Assembly: GCF_965283645.1 (NCBI RefSeq)
Contig: NZ_CBDIPG010000001.1
Coordinates: forward strand, 1,364,001-1,428,000
Reading direction: 5' to 3'
DNA length: 64,000 bases
Source: Kordia sp965283645
GTDB taxonomy: Bacteria > Bacteroidota > Bacteroidia > Flavobacteriales > Flavobacteriaceae
Made by a program: the position numbers and the translations under genes. Under the pieces are notes generated by a model, which worked only from the letters and a program-made list of their open reading frames with translations, made no database searches and was not told the DNA's origin. Shown piece by piece: positions 33,867 to 44,068 of the stretch. The number at the start of each line of letters is the position of its first letter. Position 1 is the stretch's first letter.

Positions 33867-35045
33867 ATGAGTAAAGAAGTTGTTATTGTAGCAGCTGCAA
33901 GAACTCCAATCGGAAGTTTTTTAGGCGCTTTATCCACTATACCAGCTCCAAAGTTAGGAGCAACTGCCATAAAAGGTGCATTAGCACAGATAAATTTGGC
34001 TCCAGAACATGTTCAAGAAGTGATCATGGGAAATGTTGTGCAAGCTGGAACAGGACAAGCTCCTGCTAGACAAGCCGCTATTTTCGCTGGAATTCCAGAT
34101 ACAGTTCCATGTACGACTATAAATAAAGTATGTGCTTCAGGAATGAAAGCCGTAATGCAAGCCGCACAAGCAATTGCATTGGGTGATGCAACTATTGTTG
34201 TTGCCGGAGGAATGGAAAACATGAGTTTAATTCCACATTATTATCACGCAAGAACAGCAACTAAGTTTGGACCTGCTACGATGGAGGACGGAATGCAAAA
34301 AGACGGATTGGTAGATGTGTATAATAATGTAGCTATGGGAGTTTGTGCAGATGCCTGTGCAACTGAATATAACTTTTCAAGAGAAGACCAAGATGCATTT
34401 GCAATTCAGTCGTACGAACGTTCAGCGAAAGCTTGGGCTGCAGGAAAATTTGCAAATGAAGTTGTTCCTGTGGAAGTGCCACAACGACGTGGAGAACCTG
34501 TTATTGTAAGTGAAGATGAAGAATACAAGAATGTAAAGATGGAAAAAATTCCTGCTTTGCGTGCCGCATTTACAAAAGACGGAACCGTTACTGCCGCAAA
34601 TGCTTCTACTATTAATGATGGTGCTGGAGCAATGGTATTAATGAGTGCTGAAAAAGCTACCGAATTAGGTTTAACGCCTTTAGCAACTATAAAAAGCTAT
34701 GCAGATGCCGCTCACGAGCCAAAATGGTTTACAACTGCGCCTGCAAAAGCACTACCGAAAGCATTAGCAAAAGCCAACATTAATATTGAAGATATTGAGT
34801 ATTTCGAATTTAATGAAGCATTTTCAGTTGTTGGATTGGCAAATATGAAGATTCTTGGGCTAACTGATAAAAACGTAAACGTAAACGGTGGCGCTGTTTC
34901 TTTAGGACATCCATTAGGTTGTTCAGGAGTTCGTATCTTAATTACGTTATTGAATGTTTTAGAACAGAATAATGCAAAATTAGGAGCGGCGGCTATTTGT
35001 AATGGTGGCGGTGGCGCTTCTGCGTTAGTACTAGAAAGAGCTTAA
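33867..35045 (+). CDS. Acetyl-CoA C-acyltransferase (thiolase)
   Basis: A 392-residue cytoplasmic thiolase. Active-site residues are Cys89 in NKVCASGMKA, His348 in GHPLGCSG and Cys378 in CNGGGGAS, with the family signature NVNGGAVSLGHPLG. It condenses or cleaves acetoacetyl-CoA/3-ketoacyl-CoA. Acetoacetyl-CoA thiolase (AtoB/PhbA) is the closest match by eye, as no fatty-acid partner FadB lies nearby. The NlpC/P60 gene follows 34 bases later and may be co-transcribed. Confidence 0.93.
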   Translation: MSKEVVIVAAARTPIGSFLGALSTIPAPKLGATAIKGALAQINLAPEHVQEVIMGNVVQAGTGQAPARQAAIFAGIPDTVPCTTINKVCASGMKAVMQAAQAIALGDATIVVAGGMENMSLIPHYYHARTATKFGPATMEDGMQKDGLVDVYNNVAMGVCADACATEYNFSREDQDAFAIQSYERSAKAWAAGKFANEVVPVEVPQRRGEPVIVSEDEEYKNVKMEKIPALRAAFTKDGTVTAANASTINDGAGAMVLMSAEKATELGLTPLATIKSYADAAHEPKWFTTAPAKALPKALAKANINIEDIEYFEFNEAFSVVGLANMKILGLTDKNVNVNGGAVSLGHPLGCSGVRILITLLNVLEQNNAKLGAAAICNGGGGASALVLERA

Positions 35046-35079
35046 TATTTTCAATCTAAAAATTACCCGAATTTAATAC

Positions 35080-35826
35080 ATGCAATACGGAATTTGCAAT
35101 TTGAGTATTGTTCCGCTTCGTGCTGAACCAAGTGATACAAGTGAACTCGTGTCACAAGTTTTGTATGGAGAACATTTTAAAGTGTTAGAAAAACGCAAAA
35201 AATGGAGTCGCATTCGTATTGCATATGATAAGTATGAAGGCTGGATTGATAATAAACAGTATTTAGAAGTTTCTGAAGATATTTATAAAGAGAAAAATAA
35301 AGAAGAATTAAAGTTATCTTCTGATTTGGTCGAATTTATTACTGATGAAAAACTTTTGATGCCAATTCCTATTGGTGCCGTTTTGAATTCGTTGTCATTA
35401 CTTTCACATCAATATGATGGAAACATTGTAAGTGGAATTCTTCCAAAAGAGAATATTGTAAAAACTTCCTATATGTATTTGGGCGCACCGTATTTATGGG
35501 GCGGAAAAACACCTTTCGGGATTGATTGTTCAGGTTTTACACAAATGGTGTACAAGTTGAACGGTTACAAACTTTTGCGTGATGCTTCACAACAAGCAAC
35601 ACAAGGTGAAGCGTTGAGTTTTATTGAAGAAAGTGAACCGGGCGATTTAGCATTTTTTGATAATGAAGAAGGAACTATTATTCACGTAGGAATCATTATG
35701 GAAGATAATTACATCATTCATGCACATGGAAAAGTTCGCATTGATCGTATTGATCATTCAGGAATTTTTAATGTAGAAACCAATCGTCATACACATAGAC
35801 TTCGTGTTATTAAGAAGATTATTTAA
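35080..35826 (+). CDS. NlpC/P60 (C40) peptidase with SH3b-like domain
   Basis: A 248-residue cell-wall peptidase. The first ~65 residues form a bacterial SH3 module (SIVPLRAEPSDTSELVSQVLYGE, KYEGWIDNKQYLEV), and the C-terminal C40 domain carries Cys150 in IDCSGFTQMVY, His202 in IIHVGIIM and His214 in IHAHGKVRID. No signal peptide is visible, so it may act in the cytoplasm or be exported otherwise. It probably cleaves gamma-D-glutamyl-amino acid bonds of muropeptides. It follows the thiolase gene closely, a combination that recurs in flavobacterial genomes as far as I recall. Confidence 0.9.
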   Translation: MQYGICNLSIVPLRAEPSDTSELVSQVLYGEHFKVLEKRKKWSRIRIAYDKYEGWIDNKQYLEVSEDIYKEKNKEELKLSSDLVEFITDEKLLMPIPIGAVLNSLSLLSHQYDGNIVSGILPKENIVKTSYMYLGAPYLWGGKTPFGIDCSGFTQMVYKLNGYKLLRDASQQATQGEALSFIEESEPGDLAFFDNEEGTIIHVGIIMEDNYIIHAHGKVRIDRIDHSGIFNVETNRHTHRLRVIKKII

Positions 35827-35846
35827 ATAAAAACATACAGTATTAT

Positions 35847-35989
35847 AAAAAGAGGTTGTCTAAAAAAGTCGTTATTCCGAATGAAATAAGCAATCTTTAA
35901 AATTTAAGTTATTGATTAACAGATTACTTCGAGATTAAAAATTTCTCGTAATGACAGTATTAGTAGCTTTTTAGACAACCTCTTTTTTA
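35847..35989. repeat. Inverted-repeat intergenic element (terminator-like)
   Basis: A 143-base element bounded by long inverted arms: AGAGGTTGTCTAAAAAAG (35851-35868) against CTTTTTAGACAACCTCT (35967-35983). Inside are worn fragments of a GTCATTCGAG-type repeat, including AACAGATTACTTC, also seen at 53710-53725. It sits between convergent genes and may terminate both transcripts. Confidence 0.7.
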
Positions 35990-36070
35990 TAAGCTTAGAA
36001 CAACTACTTACGTCTTTCCAGTTAAAAAATTGATTACCAACAGAGTTCACTCTAATTGTTTGTGACTGAT

Positions 36071-37006
36071 TTACCAATCGTTTTTTTGAATGATTTCAGA
36101 CAAATATTCCAATTCGCTTTCCCATAAATCAGCTGAACTCATTTGCTCTCGAAATTGCAAGATTATGCTTTTAGCATTTACCACAGCATCTTTGTACCAA
36201 GGAAATTCTTGAGTCGTGGATATTAATTTCGCAATTGCTTTTAGATTTTGATCATTTTCTATGAGCCAAAAGGCATGTTGACTTCTAAAAAATGGACAAT
36301 GATAAAATTCTGCTGCCGCCTTGTTCCAAGTAGTTTCATCAGTTGCTGTATTTGATAACAATCCAACAGCATATACCGACGAATTGAGAATGTCGTTACT
36401 ATACTCTATTATTTCAATAATATTGATTTCATCTTTGTTCCAATCTTTCAATGTACTACTCTTTAAAATAGCTTGATAGATTTCATGGGCTTCATCATGT
36501 TTATTCGTCATATGCAAAGAATCAGCCAAAGCAATTTGAGCTTTTTTATTTTCGCTATTTAGATTGATTGCTTTTTGAGCTAATTCAATACTTTTGTCAT
36601 AATTAGACAGGAAGAAATGACATTTTGATAAAGAAGCTAATATTTCATCATTTTTGAGATCATCTTCAGAGATGTACTTTTCACTAAACATGAGCGCTTT
36701 TTCTGGATATCTATCAATGACGAATCTTTCTATAATTTGTTCTTTTGGTATGTTACTTAGATATATTTCATCAAGTGCCGAAAATATGACACTTCTTCTG
36801 TCCCAAACAGATTGAATCGTTTTCCATTCGTTATACGTTCCTTCAAAAGCAAACGAAGGTGGAATTACATTTCCTTTTTTATCTTTAAATTCATAATCAA
36901 CCTTACCATCTGTAACGCCTATGTATCTTTTTAGGGCATCGTCAAAATCTGAAGTAAATTCCTTGTCTTCAATTATTTTTTTTCTTCCAAATAAGTTTCC
37001 AAACAT
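36071..37006 (-). CDS. TPR-like protein, hypothetical
   Basis: A 311-residue protein beginning MFGNLFGRKKIIEDKEFTSDFDDAL. The middle shows tetratricopeptide-like repeats (KCHFFLSNYDKSIELAQKAINLNSENKKAQIALADSL, HDEAHEIYQAIL), the rest is mixed helix with Trp-rich motifs. No signal peptide or catalytic residues. It may be a cytoplasmic scaffold. It follows the larger TPR gene at 37179, separated by a hairpin terminator, and faces the inverted-repeat element. Confidence 0.6.
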   Translation of the reverse strand: MFGNLFGRKKIIEDKEFTSDFDDALKRYIGVTDGKVDYEFKDKKGNVIPPSFAFEGTYNEWKTIQSVWDRRSVIFSALDEIYLSNIPKEQIIERFVIDRYPEKALMFSEKYISEDDLKNDEILASLSKCHFFLSNYDKSIELAQKAINLNSENKKAQIALADSLHMTNKHDEAHEIYQAILKSSTLKDWNKDEINIIEIIEYSNDILNSSVYAVGLLSNTATDETTWNKAAAEFYHCPFFRSQHAFWLIENDQNLKAIAKLISTTQEFPWYKDAVVNAKSIILQFREQMSSADLWESELEYLSEIIQKNDW

Positions 37007-37132
37007 TCGTTTTCTGTTTTATTATGCTACGTTTATTCTTTGTGAGATATGTAGCAATTAAATTTCAATATTCTCAAGTATTTTGTAACGAAAATATATT
37101 TTTTCTTCTATTTAAGAAACTATTTAAAACAA

Positions 37133-37157
37133 AAAACCTCGCGAATTGCGAGGTTTT
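37133..37157 (-). terminator. Hairpin terminator after TPR gene
   Basis: Stem AAAACCTCGC / GCGAGGTTTT (37133-37142, 37148-37157), loop GAATT, followed on the minus strand by a T-run. Ends the gyrA-TPR transcript. Confidence 0.85.
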
Positions 37158-37178
37158 ATATGATATATGGTTAGAAAA

Positions 37179-38462
37179 TTATTGTCCTAACTGAGTCAAT
37201 TTTGCCTTTACAGCTTTCATCTTAGCATCTTCTCCTAAGAAAGAGTATAAACCTTTTAGTTGTTTTAAGATTTGTACATTATCAGGAACTTTTACAGAAA
37301 GCGCTTCCAATACTTTTAACGCTTCTTTATACAATGCTGTTTGCTGTGCTTGTAACTCGTCAAACTTTTTATTGTCAGCAGTTGAGTTTCCTAATTTATT
37401 CATCTTGTCTACTACATCTGCGGCTTCATCAATGTATGTTTTTGATAAGTTGATTCCTGCATTTGTGTATCCTGGATCAATTTGCAATACTCTAACATAT
37501 GCTTTTCTAGCTTCTTCAAGTTCACCATTTTCAGCACTAATTACTCCAATGTTGTAATGCGAATCTGCATCATTAGGGTTTTTAGTAATGATTTCTTGCA
37601 TGATTTCTTTGAACTTATCTTTTTTACCTTGATCGTAATAGATTTTACCTTTTGCTAATAATAAAGATGCATCATCTGGATTTGCGGCAATTGCTTCATC
37701 AACAGCAACCAATGCTTTTTCGTTATCTCCAATATGATTTGAGTAAATCCAAGAAATATTTTTGATGATTTCTGGCAATCTAGATTTCGTTTTCTTTTCA
37801 GAAGCATCTTTGTGCGTTCCACCTTTAATAGAAAAATCTCTTACTGTTTTTTCAGGAAAAGCTTCTTTTTTACCTGTTGCAACATTAACTGCATAGTACT
37901 CCGTTTTTACACCTGTATAATTCAAATCTTTCAATTCTTCATAATACTTTAATGCTTTGTCATAGTCTTTTCCAGTAATTGAGTTTGAAGCTGCAAAGTA
38001 TAAGTAATCTTTGTTTGACGGCTCCATTTGATACGTTGCATATAATATGTCAGCGGCTTTGTTATAATCCTTCGCTTTTTGAGCTACGATTGCATTATCA
38101 ACCAACTTACCAATCATTTCTTGCAATAATGGTTGCGTATCTTTGGTGTAATTAAATTTATTTTGTTCTTTTTCGAACGCAAGTAATTTTCTAAAGTTTT
38201 CGCTTGCTGTTTTAAAAGAATTTTCAGCGTCCATTCCTTTTTTGGCTAACTCAAAGTATGTTTTCCCTTTTAAGAAATAGTATTGTGCTTTGTATTTAGC
38301 GTCAGCACTTTCGATTAAAGATTCAACACTTGCAATTGCGGCTTTCGCTTCTACAGTGTTTCCTTTTTTTAATGCTTTCTCAGCGGTTCTTAATTCTTTC
38401 TTTTGTGCAAAAGTAAATGCGGTAATTAATAATGCTGCGAAAATTGAAATTGTCTTCTTCAT
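37179..38462 (-). CDS. Secreted tetratricopeptide-repeat protein
   Basis: A 427-residue exported protein (signal peptide MKKTISIFAALLITAFTFAQ). The mature part is a string of TPRs, for example YFLKGKTYFELAKKGMDAENSFKTA, YNKAADILYATYQMEPSNKDYLYFAASNSITGKDYDKALKYYEEL and DSHYNIGVISAENGELEEARKAYVRVLQIDPGYTNAGINL. Probably an envelope-associated scaffold. It starts 38 bases after the gyrA stop on the same strand and so may be in the gyrA transcript; a hairpin terminator follows. Confidence 0.85.
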   Translation of the reverse strand: MKKTISIFAALLITAFTFAQKKELRTAEKALKKGNTVEAKAAIASVESLIESADAKYKAQYYFLKGKTYFELAKKGMDAENSFKTASENFRKLLAFEKEQNKFNYTKDTQPLLQEMIGKLVDNAIVAQKAKDYNKAADILYATYQMEPSNKDYLYFAASNSITGKDYDKALKYYEELKDLNYTGVKTEYYAVNVATGKKEAFPEKTVRDFSIKGGTHKDASEKKTKSRLPEIIKNISWIYSNHIGDNEKALVAVDEAIAANPDDASLLLAKGKIYYDQGKKDKFKEIMQEIITKNPNDADSHYNIGVISAENGELEEARKAYVRVLQIDPGYTNAGINLSKTYIDEAADVVDKMNKLGNSTADNKKFDELQAQQTALYKEALKVLEALSVKVPDNVQILKQLKGLYSFLGEDAKMKAVKAKLTQLGQ

Positions 38463-38500
38463 TTTTCTAATGTTTAAAATAATTTGAGAGTTTGTTATTA

Positions 38501-41059
38501 TTATTCTTGTGTTTCGTTGTCACTACTATCATCTGTATCAACAGCTGTGCCATTCTCTGTAGCATCAGTGTTTTCAGCACCTTCAACTCCTTCTAGACCA
38601 TCAACAATATCTTCTTCTTCCTCTTCATTCATTACTTTAGCTACTGCTGCAATTGAATCTTTTCCTTTAATGTTGATTAATCGAACTCCTTGTGTAGCAC
38701 GTCCCATAACTCTTAAATCTGAAACAGCCATACGAATTGCAATTCCCGATTTGTTAATGATCATTAAGCCATCTTCATCAGTTACGTTTTTAATCGCAAC
38801 CAATTCTCCCGTTTTATCTGTTACAGAAATAGTTTTCACTCCTTTTCCTCCACGGTTGGTAATTCTGTAATCTTCTAAACTAGATCGTTTACCATATCCA
38901 TTTTCAGAAACCACTAAGATGTTACTTTCCATATCGTTAACAGCAACCATTCCTACGACTTCATCACTTTCGCTAGCAAGTCTGATTCCACGAACACCAG
39001 AAGCATTTCTTCCCATTGGACGTGTTTTCTCTTCTTCAAATCGGATTGCCTTCCCAGATTTTACAGCTAACATTACCTGACTGTTTCCAGTTGTTAATTT
39101 TGCTTCTAGTAATTCGTCTCCGTCTTTAATCGTAATTGCATTGATACCATTGGTACGCGGACGTGAATATTGCTCTAAAGGTGTCTTTTTTACTTGCCCT
39201 TTTTTCGTAGCCATAATCACATAATGATTATTGATATATTCTTCGTCTTTTAAGTTTTGCGTACAGATAAATGCTTTTACTTTATCTTCTTTTTCAATAT
39301 TGATTAAATTCTGAATTGCTCTTCCTTTTGATGCTTTACTTCCTTCAGGAATTTCATATACACGCATCCAGAAACATTTTCCTTGCTGTGTAAAGAATAA
39401 CATGTATTGGTGATTGGTTCCAACGAAAAGATGCTCTAAGAAATCTTCATTTCGAGTTGCACTTCCTTTTTGTCCAACGCCACCTCTGTTTTGTTTTTTG
39501 TATTCTGTTAACGAAGTACGCTTGATGTATCCAGCATGTGAAATTGTAATAACTACTTTTTCATCCGGAATTAAATCTTCAATACTTACATCTCCACCAG
39601 CATATTCTATTAAAGAACGTCTTTCATCACCATATTTATCTTTGATAACCGTAAGTTCATCTTTGATGATGTCCATTCTTCTTGACTTGTTTGCCAAAAT
39701 ATCACGATAATCTTCAATGCTTTTCATGATGTCGTCATACTCAGCACGCAACTTGTCTTGTTCCAGACCTGTTAACTGACGTAATCGCATTTCCACAATC
39801 GCTTTGGCTTGAATTTCCGTCAATTCAAAACGCTTGATTAAGTTGTTACGAGCATCTTCCGCATTTTGCGAACCTCTAATAATAGCAATTACCTCATCAA
39901 TATTGTCAGAGGCAATAATTAAACCTTCTAAAATGTGCGCGCGTTCTTCTGCCTTTCGCAGTTCGTATTCTGTTCTACGTGTTACTACTTCGTGTCTGTG
40001 CTCAACAAAATAGTGAATCATTTCTTTCAGATTCAATAATCGTGGACGTCCATGAACTAATGCAATATTATTTACACTAAACGAAGATTGTAGTGCAGTA
40101 TACTTGTATAATTTATTTAATACAATATTTGGAATTGCATCACGCTTTAAAATATATACGATACGCATTCCTTTTCTATCCGATTCATCACGAATTGTAG
40201 AAATACCATCTATCTTTTTATCATTGATCAAGTCAGCAGTTTTCTTAATCATATCTGCTTTATTTACTTGATACGGGATTTCAGTTACAATGATACATTC
40301 TCTACCTTGCACTTCTTCCATTGTAGCTTTTCCGCGCATGACAACTTTTCCACGCCCTGTTTTAAACGCTTCACGAACACCATCATATCCATAGATGATT
40401 CCACCTGTTGGAAAATCGGGTGCTTTTACATGCTGAATTAACTCATCAATTTCTATATCAGTATTATCAATATATGCATGAATTCCGTCAATTACTTCAG
40501 ATAAGTTGTGTGGTGGCATGTTTGTAGCCATACCAACGGCAATACCAGATGCTCCATTAATTAACAAACCAGGAACACGTGTTGGTAAAACGGTTGGTTC
40601 TTTTAAAGTATCATCAAAATTTAATGAATGATCTACGGTATCTTTGTCAATATCTGCCAACATGTCGTCAGATATCTTACGCATTCTTGCTTCCGTATAA
40701 CGCATTGCTGCAGGACTATCACCATCAATAGATCCGAAGTTACCTTGTCCATCTACAAGCATGTAACGCAAACTCCATTCTTGCGCCATACGAACCATTG
40801 CGTCGTATACAGAGGTATCACCATGTGGGTGATACTTACCTAATACTTCTCCAACAATTCTTGCAGATTTCTTATGAGCTGAACCAGATCTTACTCCGAG
40901 TTCATGCATTCCAAATAGTACTCTACGATGCACGGGTTTCATACCGTCTCTAACATCTGGAAGTGCACGTGACACAATGACTGACATCGAGTAATCGATG
41001 TAAGCAGACTTCATCTCATCTTCAATATTAATAGGGATTAATTTTTCTCCTTCTGCCAT
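38501..41059 (-). CDS. gyrA: DNA gyrase subunit A
   Basis: An 852-residue type II topoisomerase subunit that cuts and re-seals DNA in complex with GyrB. The active-site Tyr121 is in AAMRYTEARM; the quinolone-resistance region reads HPHGDTSVYDAMVR, with Thr82 at the position of E. coli Ser83 and Asp86 at that of Asp87. The C-terminal beta-pinwheel contains NRGGVGQKG as its GyrA-box and repeats VVEVVATENG-like blades. The tail is strongly acidic (EEEEEDIVDGLEG onwards). Length is normal. It is followed by the TPR gene. Confidence 0.97.
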   Translation of the reverse strand: MAEGEKLIPINIEDEMKSAYIDYSMSVIVSRALPDVRDGMKPVHRRVLFGMHELGVRSGSAHKKSARIVGEVLGKYHPHGDTSVYDAMVRMAQEWSLRYMLVDGQGNFGSIDGDSPAAMRYTEARMRKISDDMLADIDKDTVDHSLNFDDTLKEPTVLPTRVPGLLINGASGIAVGMATNMPPHNLSEVIDGIHAYIDNTDIEIDELIQHVKAPDFPTGGIIYGYDGVREAFKTGRGKVVMRGKATMEEVQGRECIIVTEIPYQVNKADMIKKTADLINDKKIDGISTIRDESDRKGMRIVYILKRDAIPNIVLNKLYKYTALQSSFSVNNIALVHGRPRLLNLKEMIHYFVEHRHEVVTRRTEYELRKAEERAHILEGLIIASDNIDEVIAIIRGSQNAEDARNNLIKRFELTEIQAKAIVEMRLRQLTGLEQDKLRAEYDDIMKSIEDYRDILANKSRRMDIIKDELTVIKDKYGDERRSLIEYAGGDVSIEDLIPDEKVVITISHAGYIKRTSLTEYKKQNRGGVGQKGSATRNEDFLEHLFVGTNHQYMLFFTQQGKCFWMRVYEIPEGSKASKGRAIQNLINIEKEDKVKAFICTQNLKDEEYINNHYVIMATKKGQVKKTPLEQYSRPRTNGINAITIKDGDELLEAKLTTGNSQVMLAVKSGKAIRFEEEKTRPMGRNASGVRGIRLASESDEVVGMVAVNDMESNILVVSENGYGKRSSLEDYRITNRGGKGVKTISVTDKTGELVAIKNVTDEDGLMIINKSGIAIRMAVSDLRVMGRATQGVRLINIKGKDSIAAVAKVMNEEEEEDIVDGLEGVEGAENTDATENGTAVDTDDSSDNETQE

Positions 41060-41319
41060 GTATTTTATGTTTTAATATTTCGAGTTTTACAAATCGGGTC
41101 AATATACAACATTTGCTAGTATTCAGCGAGGATTTACTGAAGCATTTTAACGTTTTTTTATTAACAATTTTTAATAAGTTTTTTTGATAATTTAATATTA
41201 TAATTTTTGAATTCGCTGTTTTTTTTCGTCTATTAGCTTTGACAACCTTCTATGACGGAACAATTTTTGTATTATTCGTTCCGAAGTATTAATTTTAATG
41301 TCGAAAGGAAACAAGATTT

Positions 41320-43875
41320 ATGGATGATAATTTCTCCCCAAGAGTAAAAGATGTAATCGCCTACAGTAAAGAGGAAGCATTGCGTTTAGGCCATGATTTC
41401 ATTGGTACTGAACATTTAATGCTAGGACTTCTTAGAGATGGTAATGGTAAAGCTATTAATATTTTGAATGCATTAGATGTCGATTTGACACATTTGCGCA
41501 GAAAAGTAGAAATACTGAGCCCAGCAAACCCAAATGTGGCAGTCGCACCAAACGAAAAGCGAAACCTACACTTAACTCGACAAGCCGAAAGAGCGCTGAA
41601 AACTACATTTTTAGAAGCAAAACTTTTTCAAAGTTCTTCTATCAATACCGCACACTTATTATTGTGCATTTTAAGAAATGAAAATGATCCTACTACAAAG
41701 CTTTTAAATAAGCTAAAAGTGGATTATGATAACGTTAAAGAGCAATTTAAATATATGATAACAAATGATGACGATTATATAGACACTCCACGCGCAAACT
41801 CCGACTATGATGAAAATAGCGGATCGCAAGAGCCTTCAAAGGAAAATCCGTTTGGATCTTCTAATACTGGAGGAAAAGTAAATAAAAAATCAAAAACCCC
41901 TGTACTCGATAATTTTGGACGCGATCTTACTGCTTTGGCAGAAGAAGGAAAACTCGATCCTGTCGTAGGACGCGAGAAAGAAATTGAGCGTGTTTCGCAA
42001 ATATTAAGTAGACGTAAAAAGAACAATCCAATATTAATTGGAGAACCTGGCGTTGGTAAATCTGCCATTGCTGAAGGATTGGCCAATAGAATTGTAAAAC
42101 GTAAAGTATCACGGATTCTCTTTAACAAACGTGTTGTTACATTAGATTTGGCAAGTTTGGTTGCTGGAACGAAATACAGAGGTCAGTTTGAAGAACGCAT
42201 GAAGGCCGTTATGAACGAACTAGAGAAGAATGACGACATTATTCTTTTCATTGATGAAATTCATACCATTGTTGGTGCTGGTGGCGCTACTGGAAGTTTA
42301 GATGCTTCCAATATGTTTAAACCTGCGTTAGCCAGAGGCGAACTGCAATGTATTGGTGCAACCACGTTAGACGAATACAGACAACATATTGAAAAAGATG
42401 GTGCGTTAGAAAGACGTTTCCAAAAAGTAGTTGTACAACCAACTACAGTTGATGAAACCATTGAAATTTTAGAGAACATTAAAGATAAATACGAAGAACA
42501 TCACAATGTAAGTTACACGCCAGAAGCGATTAGAGCTTGTGTTACGTTAACAAATAGATACATGAGCGATCGTTTCCTTCCAGACAAAGCTATTGACGCA
42601 TTGGACGAAGCAGGATCAAGAGTTCATATCACAAATATTGATGTTCCCAAGCAAATTCTCGATTTAGAGCGTCAGCTAGAAGAAGTTCGTGAAAATAAAA
42701 ATTCTGTCGTTAAAAAACAGAAATATGAAGAAGCGGCAAAATTAAGAGACGACGAAAAACGTCTTGAAAAAGAACTAGCCATTTCGCAAGAAAAGTGGGA
42801 AGAAGAATCTAAACAACACAAAGAAACTGTAAGTGAAGACAATGTAGCTGATGTCGTTTCAATGATGACTGGAATTCCTGTAAATAGAATTGCACAAACC
42901 GAAAGCAACAAATTGGCACAACTTCCTGAATTAATCAAAGGAAAAGTAATTGGTCAAGATGAAGCCGTTGGAAAAGTGGTAAAAGCGATTCAGCGTAACC
43001 GTGCTGGACTTAAAGATCCGAATAAGCCAATTGGGTCATTTATCTTTTTAGGGCAAACTGGAGTTGGTAAAACGCAATTAGCGAAGGTATTAGCGCGTGA
43101 ACTTTTTGATTCAGAAGAAACACTGATCAGAATTGACATGAGTGAATACATGGAAAAATTTGCGATTTCTCGTTTGGTTGGAGCGCCTCCAGGATACGTT
43201 GGGTATGAAGAAGGTGGACAATTAACCGAAAAGGTTCGTAGAAAACCATATGCTGTTGTATTGCTTGATGAAGTTGAAAAAGCGCATCCAGATGTCTTCA
43301 ATATGTTATTACAAGTATTAGATGATGGATATTTAACAGATAGCTTGGGAAGAAAAATTGATTTCAGAAACACAATCATCATTATGACATCAAATATTGG
43401 TGCGCGTAAGTTAAAAGATTTTGGTGCTGGTGTTGGTTTTGGTACAAATGCTAAGAAAACACAAGCAGACGATCACGCAAGAGGTGTGATTGAAAATGCC
43501 TTGAAAAAAGCATTTGCTCCTGAATTCCTAAACAGAATTGATGATGTTGTAATCTTCAATGCACTTGAGCGTGAGCATATTCACAAAATTATTGATATCG
43601 AAATTGCGAAGTTGTACGCTAGAATTGAAGATTTAGGATACGATTTATTATTAAGCGACAAAGCAAAAGATTATATCGCTGATAAAGGTTTTGACAAACA
43701 ATACGGAGCAAGACCACTAAAAAGAGCAATTCAGAAATATGTAGAAGATGCATTAGCTGAAGAAATAATTACCTCAAAAATTCATGAAGGTGACAAAATT
43801 TTCATGGACTTAGATGGTAAAACTGATGAGTTAACTATTAAGATTGAAAAAGCAGAAAAGCCTACCGAATCTTAA
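41320..43875 (+). CDS. clpC: ClpC-type ATP-dependent chaperone/protease subunit
   Basis: An 851-residue AAA+ unfoldase of the Hsp100 family that works with ClpP. The N-terminal double Clp-N repeats (residues 1-150) are followed by the first AAA domain with Walker A GEPGVGKS at 241-248 and IDEIHTIVGAG, a UVR-like segment (KYEEAAKLRDDEKRLEKEL), and the second AAA domain with GQTGVGKT near 578 and LDEVEKAHPDVFN. This layout with the UVR middle distinguishes ClpC from ClpB. It is followed by a hairpin terminator. Confidence 0.95.
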   Translation: MDDNFSPRVKDVIAYSKEEALRLGHDFIGTEHLMLGLLRDGNGKAINILNALDVDLTHLRRKVEILSPANPNVAVAPNEKRNLHLTRQAERALKTTFLEAKLFQSSSINTAHLLLCILRNENDPTTKLLNKLKVDYDNVKEQFKYMITNDDDYIDTPRANSDYDENSGSQEPSKENPFGSSNTGGKVNKKSKTPVLDNFGRDLTALAEEGKLDPVVGREKEIERVSQILSRRKKNNPILIGEPGVGKSAIAEGLANRIVKRKVSRILFNKRVVTLDLASLVAGTKYRGQFEERMKAVMNELEKNDDIILFIDEIHTIVGAGGATGSLDASNMFKPALARGELQCIGATTLDEYRQHIEKDGALERRFQKVVVQPTTVDETIEILENIKDKYEEHHNVSYTPEAIRACVTLTNRYMSDRFLPDKAIDALDEAGSRVHITNIDVPKQILDLERQLEEVRENKNSVVKKQKYEEAAKLRDDEKRLEKELAISQEKWEEESKQHKETVSEDNVADVVSMMTGIPVNRIAQTESNKLAQLPELIKGKVIGQDEAVGKVVKAIQRNRAGLKDPNKPIGSFIFLGQTGVGKTQLAKVLARELFDSEETLIRIDMSEYMEKFAISRLVGAPPGYVGYEEGGQLTEKVRRKPYAVVLLDEVEKAHPDVFNMLLQVLDDGYLTDSLGRKIDFRNTIIIMTSNIGARKLKDFGAGVGFGTNAKKTQADDHARGVIENALKKAFAPEFLNRIDDVVIFNALEREHIHKIIDIEIAKLYARIEDLGYDLLLSDKAKDYIADKGFDKQYGARPLKRAIQKYVEDALAEEIITSKIHEGDKIFMDLDGKTDELTIKIEKAEKPTES

Positions 43876-43900
43876 TAATAAAACTTTTAAAATAATTATA

Positions 43901-43935
43901 AAATCCTGTTTTTTTTAAAAGCAGGATTTTTCTTT
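43901..43935 (+). terminator. Hairpin terminator after clpC
   Basis: AAATCCTG (43901-43908) pairs with CAGGATTT (43922-43929), followed by a T-rich tract; about 25 bases after the clpC stop. Confidence 0.8.
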
Positions 43936-44068
43936 TCTCTACTTTTGTGTTCTTTACGGATAAAATAGGTTGTTTATCTAAAATATTCTTAAAGTATCTC
44001 AAAATCAAAAAGATACTGTAAGTATACAAGTAATTTAGCCGTCTAATAAAAATAAACTACCCTACATA

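Noticed and set aside
38501..41059. Thr82 at the quinolone site of GyrA as a resistance mutation
   Set aside because: Thr is a natural residue at this position in many bacteria, so no resistance claim can be made.
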